Shown here piece after piece: positions 59,359 to 64,000 of a stretch of DNA of 64,000 nt (its first letter is position 1; the number at the start of each line of letters is the position of its first letter). This stretch comes from Moringa oleifera (taxonomy: Eukaryota; Streptophyta; Magnoliopsida; Brassicales; Moringaceae), in contig JAJFZO010000896.1 in assembly GCA_021397835.1 (NCBI GenBank), positions 2,892,501 through 2,956,500 on the forward strand, in the 5' to 3' direction. Position numbers and translations under genes: made by a program. The notes under the pieces were generated by a model. It searched no databases and was not told where the DNA came from. It saw nothing but the letters and a program-made list of their open reading frames with translations.

Positions 59359-60130
59359 GTGGACTTAGAATTTTTGGTTTCATACAGTTGAGCTAAAGTT
59401 AAAACCAAAATTGTTTTTCAATCACGTGAAAATCCGAAGTTTCGAGCTTCATTCTTTTGTGTGTTTTATCTTCTTTACTTTATTCTACATGTTTTTAAAA
59501 TATAAAATCACCACACACGCCACAATCATGCATCAGCTTTATACCAAGGTTAGGCCGTTTGAGGCCATTCGCTATTGAGAGGGGTGGAGTAGCCAGTATT
59601 CAGAAAGGTACGTAGTCTTCCTATGCGATGCCACTTGCCCTACTTAAATCAAACATTATATCTGTTTTTATCATTAGGGGAGAAGTTTTCTTACCAAGTA
59701 CGCTTGTGTAGATAATTATGGGTCAAGGATACCCTTATTGCTAAATAAACATTAAGGAACGATCTAAGAGCCTTTAGAAAACTTAAAAACGTGAGCAAGA
59801 TCCCATTTTGAGTCAAGCCATCAACTGTTACCTTGCATGTTAATCTATAAGAAGGTTGGAACTAGAAACTACAGGCTACAAAAACACCTCTTATAAGACA
59901 TGAACTTTAGTTAGAAGGACCAAACTTTACTATGACTTATGCTAACTTATTCTGTTAACTTATCTTTATGCATCATTCTATATCGCATTCACATTAAAAA
60001 ACTTTATAACATCATATTTCTAGCACAATAGAAAAAACCAAGGTCTACCCCTATTCTAGTCAAAATCCTTGATCATGAAGATACCTCGATTTGGAACCAG
60101 TAATCTTGATGTAGTTATAATAACCATTTC
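59359..60130 (+). other. Element E leader, no gene recognised
   Basis: The stretch between PBS and ORF1 has no coding similarity that I recognise. Around 60050-60130 the charged start of ORF1 may begin. Confidence 0.45.
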
Positions 60131-61960
60131 CTAAGTACAGCAATGGGTTGGAGGAGAGCAAAGAATATTTGGGGATGCTATACCTTATCGTTTTTGAACA
60201 AACTTGAGTGAAACTTCTCTGAGTCTTAAAGGGAATAATTTATCCACCCTCTAACAAATTTAGGATGAGATAAATATTCACGATAAAGCCAAGTTTCAAG
60301 AGTAGTTTGGCACCATTGCAGATTTTTTACAAATTTAAATAAAGGAATCTCTTGTTAAAGCTGTTGTTGACTTTTGGGATCCCTCTTATCATTGTTTCAT
60401 TTCAATAATATGGATCCAACTTTTACTTTGGAGGAATATGAAGCAGCTCTAAGGGCCAACAGTACATAACCTTCAGGGCCAATAGTACACAACCCTCTGG
60501 GATATGTATTAAAAATAAGAAACTTAAACGAGTAATTACAAAATAGTAAATGTAATAGGTATACACAACCAGGAGCTCGGGTAGCACATAAAACGTAAAG
60601 GAGATAGTTTGTGTATCATTGTTCAATTTTTGAAAGAATTGATTCATCAACATAGAGGTTGATCTTATACCCCAAAATTCGAGGATACATAAACATCCAT
60701 ATTGTCCTCTTTGTGCGTTTCCTTACATGAGGAGGAAATCTTGCCCCTATAATCCTTGTTGAGATCATAAGTTCTCTTAATGATGTCAGAAGGACAAGCA
60801 AAGGGAGGATTATTAGTGCACTAACTCTCAATATATGGGTTGAAACACACTTAAACTTTGTAATAAGTGTACCTAAGAACTCTTCCATCCACTCTAGGAA
60901 TTTGCAAGCATCTAGACAAGCAAAAGCAGAACTATTCATGAATGGTTTGTCATTTTGTTTAGCCTAAAGGAAACACAATGTTAGATGGGTTACCCCATGG
61001 GTAAGGTGCACATCTCTTCTATTAAAAGGAGAACCTAATCCTCGATGATCCTACTAGGTTTTCATCACAAGGTAAGATATAATGCTCATCGGGTGCAAAG
61101 AAATAGTAAACTAGCCAATTCTTTTAAGGAAACAATGGACCGGCTAATTCTCACCACTACTCATAGGCAGGTTACGAGTAATCCCTTGGTAGAATAAATT
61201 GGAATAAATGAACAAGCGGAACCACATGAACATACATTGAGTGGAGAAAGAATCTAGTGTGCGACATGGTATTCCTGATGTGACTTTGTCAGTACTAATC
61301 TACCTTAGTCCCATTACCTACTCCTAGAAGAACATAAAGATGAATAAGTGATTAGAGAGTTGAAATCTTAGAATTTTGTTTTGCAACAAAGGGGAATCAT
61401 TACAATTTGAAGTCTCAATTCAAGAGTAAGCAATAGCCACTTAATCATAAAAAAGGATCAATCCGAAGAGAGTGTAAGAGAATTGGAATGCTACATGGCA
61501 CAACACAACTTTAAAGAAAAATTAATTCAAGCCTTGATACTACAGCTGAAGAGTATAATTTTTGCTTGCAAATTAACACTCATCAAGAGTGAAAATTTAG
61601 AAGAGAAAATATGACAATCTCACTCAAAGATGCAGCAGATGGTATAAGTAAACTCTCAGCTTAAAAAGAGGACCAAAATGGATCAAGACTTGGCAGAAAA
61701 TCTCTTCAAAGAGAAGGAGAACATCAAAATCAAATCAATCACCTGTTGGCCAAAATTGATCAAGAAAGAAACTATAAATTAAATTAAATGGTTATCTTTC
61801 AGGAGACAAAAGATAGTCTAAACCTTGCTTTGAAAGAAGGACAAATCTCGAAGGAAAAATGCAAGAAATTTAAACATAATGGTGTCCAAATAAGGAAGAC
61901 ATTGCCCAAGATTAAAAATGTGCCTAGATTCTAATTAGTTAGATTGAATAAACAATGGAG
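60131..61960 (+). pseudogene. Ogre ORF1 of element E (broken)
   Basis: Ogre elements carry this ORF of unknown function before gag. Readable text includes FGTIADFLQI, ESLVKAVVDFWDPSYHCF and, after a +1 shift, MDPTFTLEEYEAAL (about 60295-60455). This follows the pattern YGHIxxLxxVxVxExLIxALxxFWDPxYxCFTFxxVDxxPTxEEY. HNVRWVTPWVRCTSLLLKGE occurs at about 60985. The C-terminal part (about 61560-61900) is a charged coiled coil with SLKDAADGISKLSA, EHQNQINHLLAKIDQERNYK and KDSLNLALKEGQISKEKCKK. It is interrupted by many stops. It is longer than the matching part of element B because B lacks everything after the coiled coil up to RT. Confidence 0.78.
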
Positions 61961-62313
61961 GAAGCTTCCAGTTTCGAGCAAGAAACTGAATCATATCAAG
62001 AAAGCCATCTCAAAAGGAAAGACTTGGAATTCACAGGAGATACCAGCCTGTATCAAAAGGCTATAGGTTCTTTTATAGAGGGTTTCTGATGTATTTAATT
62101 ACTAACCTAATATTAGGGACTATTATAGATTGTAATGTTGAAACTATGCCAAATCTCAATGTCTATCTTTGCATGCACACTCTTATCATTAACATGTCAT
62201 GACCATGCATACGTCTTTTAATAAAAATAAAAATGCCTAATAATATAGGGAAAGCAAAGGGTCACCCAGTTATTTAAACACGTAACACTCAATGTCGAGC
62301 TCAATCAATTAAA

Positions 62314-63880
62314 ATGGAGGATCAACTAGCAAGCATTGAAAGGTTACAGCAAGCTTGAGCTAAAATGCACGAGAAGATGATGAAAAATCATCACAACATG
62401 CAACTAACCATGTAAGACTAGTTTCAATAGATGACAACCTCTATAGGAGCTCTGTTGAAGGGGAAGCCCCTATGGAATTTCAATAGGAAAGGATTCAGAA
62501 TAACAAGACATTCAAAGAGATGCTATTCAATAAAGTGAAACTATAACTCGTGTGCAGCCTTCATAAACAAACACGAAGCTCTCCTAGAAATTCGTTAAAA
62601 TTTTGAAGCCCTTATTATACAATCACTTAGTCACAATGGCGGGCAAGAAGTTTGTGCGAATAATACAAATTGGCGAATTCATTCAGAATGCCCTCAATTC
62701 GAGTAAGCAAGAATACTTTGTCACAAGGACAACCCTTGTTTTTGAAAAGAATGATGAGGATAATTTTGTTACTTACCTAATTATTAAATAGTCACAAACT
62801 ACATTTCCAACCCATTACTATTCTATCCAGACTTAAGATACAGTTAAAGAGGTTTGCCTTCAAATGCCTCTAGTGTTGACACAAATGGAAACTCTTTCCA
62901 AGAATTCACCTCAAAGAGGCGAAGACCTCCCATTCATCCAATTCCCATTCCTTATCATGAGTATTATCCTCAACTTTTAGAGCAGAAGCTAATGGTGTTA
63001 ATGTTCACTCAGTCCTTGACTCCACCATTCCCCAAGTGGTATAACCCTACAGCAACTTGCCCATAACCTTTTAGGGCACAAGGTCATAGCATTGATGACT
63101 ACATCATATTTAGACATTGGGTTCAAAATTGATGGACAAAGGCATCTGTTTCCTTCAAAATGGAGAAAGACCCCAATGTGGCCAACAATCCCTTTCATGC
63201 TCATCAGGTGAACATGATTAGATGGTAAAAGGAAGAAAAGGCAGAAGTCTTTATGATCAGCCATCACCATTTATGGTGAAGATTAGAACTCTAACTCCAC
63301 CAAGGGAATCTGATAAAGGAGAGAAGATCCAAAACTGTAAGGCACCGATTAAAGTTCTGCCCCTATCAATCAAGCGATGCAGTGCCTCGGTAGCATCCCT
63401 CTACAACAAGTAATGAGATGGTGGGAAACCTAGCTTAATTCGTCTATTTTGCAAGAAGTCGGAGATAAATGCTATGGCCTTTTACTGAGGAGCTAACCCC
63501 CAAATAGTGGGCTGTAAAAAGGAGTATTTTTGACAAGGTAGAGAAATATAAGGCCTTTATGCAGCTCGTTTAGAGGAAGATGCAATGATGTTCTTGAAGT
63601 TCATAAAGCATAGTGAGTACATAATCCTGGATTAGTTACAAAAAACTCCAGCAAAGATATCAATGCTAGCCTTCATTCTCAGCTTTGAAGTGCATAGGCA
63701 AGCAATCTTACAAATCCTTAAGAACGTCTATTTACCACTTAAAATATCAATTAAAAGAATGGAGGTTTTCTGCAACCTATCATGGCTTACAACTTTATAG
63801 CCTTTTTCGACGACGAGCTCCCTCTATAGGGCAGAGGTTCCATTGAAGCTCTCTATATTACGGCTTTATATAAAGGCCAT
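62314..63880 (+). pseudogene. Ogre gag of element E (broken)
   Basis: Gag would form the particle. The likely start is MEDQLASIERLQQA at 62314, a charged coiled-coil start usual for Ogre gag. FVRIIQIGEFIQNALN (about 62651) is followed by RPPIHPIPIPYHEYYPQLLE (about 62920-62980), PFPKWYNPTATCP, GHSIDDYIIFRHWVQN, NPFHAHQVNMIRW and MFLKFIKHSEYIIL (about 63590). ISMLAFILSFEVHRQAILQI and LKNVYLPLKISIKRMEV (about 63660-63760) close the gag-protease linker. Copy C (28805-30070) has the same segments. Several stops and frame changes are present. Confidence 0.82.
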
Positions 63881-64000
63881 ACCATTTCATAAGTACTCAT
63901 TGATAATTGGTCATTAATAAACGTCATGCTAGTAAGAACTATGGAGTTCCTTCATATAGACTCGACCACCATTTAACATATTACAACAATTTTATTAAGA
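63881..64000 (+). pseudogene. Ogre protease start, cut by window end
   Basis: SVLIDNWSLINVMLVRTMEF matches the start of Ogre protease (VLIDNGSSxNVM). The catalytic Asp codon is 63902-63904. The motif Gly is Trp here, so the active-site loop is altered. The domain continues outside the window. Confidence 0.75.

Larger units (their letters stand above)
54656..64000 (+). mobile_element. Element E: Ogre/Tat-type retrotransposon, 3' part outside the window
   Basis: The order is 5' LTR 54656-59337, PBS, leader, ORF1, gag, start of protease at the window end. The LTR starts TGTTGACACCTAATTTT, ends TGTGACA and is followed by an Ogre-type PBS. ORF1 with the WDPSYHCF and TLEEYEAAL motif and a gag with IPIPYHEYYPQLLEQK assign it to Ogre. 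It parallels element B and relic C. Coding regions are interrupted by stops throughout. Confidence 0.88.

Overview
This is a plant nuclear window, most likely from a eudicot. It is AT-rich and has no bacterial gene organisation. Almost all of it is old, nested LTR retrotransposons carrying stops and frameshifts. One intron-containing host gene was recognised, in a less AT-rich island at about 39.4-42.5 kb. The eudicot reading is an inference from the Athila and Ogre/Tat elements and short GT-AG introns; I cannot name the species.

Layout. 1-8777: one Athila-type Ty3/gypsy element on the minus strand. Its 3' LTR is cut by the window start; its gag, protease, RT, RNase H and integrase are recognisable but broken; its 5' LTR is complete. 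It sits inside an older Tat/Ogre-type LTR (8778-10041). 10.6-23.3 kb: element B, an Ogre/Tat element on the plus strand. It has a truncated, internally deleted 5' LTR, PBS, an Ogre-type ORF1 joined directly to RT (gag and protease are missing), RNase H, integrase, a repeat-rich 3' UTR, PPT and a 4.4-kb 3' LTR. 24.6-25.6 kb: a transposase_28-like fragment followed by a 92-bp tandem array. 25.7-30.1 kb: Ogre relics in the unusual order pol, 3' UTR array, PPT-like site, gag. 35.0-38.6 kb: a LINE relic (ORF1-like, RT, zf-RVT) on the plus strand. 39.45-41.18 kb: a four-exon gene on the minus strand for a 253-residue bZIP-like protein. 41.5-47.7 kb: an upstream duplication, an orphan plus-strand promoter and an AT-rich repeat block. 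48.7-50.6 kb: Tat protease and RT on the minus strand, with a likely matching LTR end at 54.4-54.6 kb. 54656-64000: element E, a second Ogre element on the plus strand (4.7-kb LTR, PBS, ORF1, gag, start of protease), cut by the window end.

The most unusual feature is a decayed gene-like sequence antisense inside the LTRs of the Ogre elements. It has a transposase_28-like N-terminal part, a coiled-coil C-terminal part and a conserved-looking 3' splice site. It occurs in both LTRs of element B and in the 5' LTR of element E; a sense-strand fragment of the same family lies at 24.6 kb. Such antisense ORFs are known from Tat-lineage elements, but they usually lie between integrase and the 3' LTR rather than in the LTR itself.

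All family assignments come from reading motifs by eye; no database search was possible. The retroelement coding regions are pseudogenes. The only gene with a credible intact reading frame is the bZIP-like gene.
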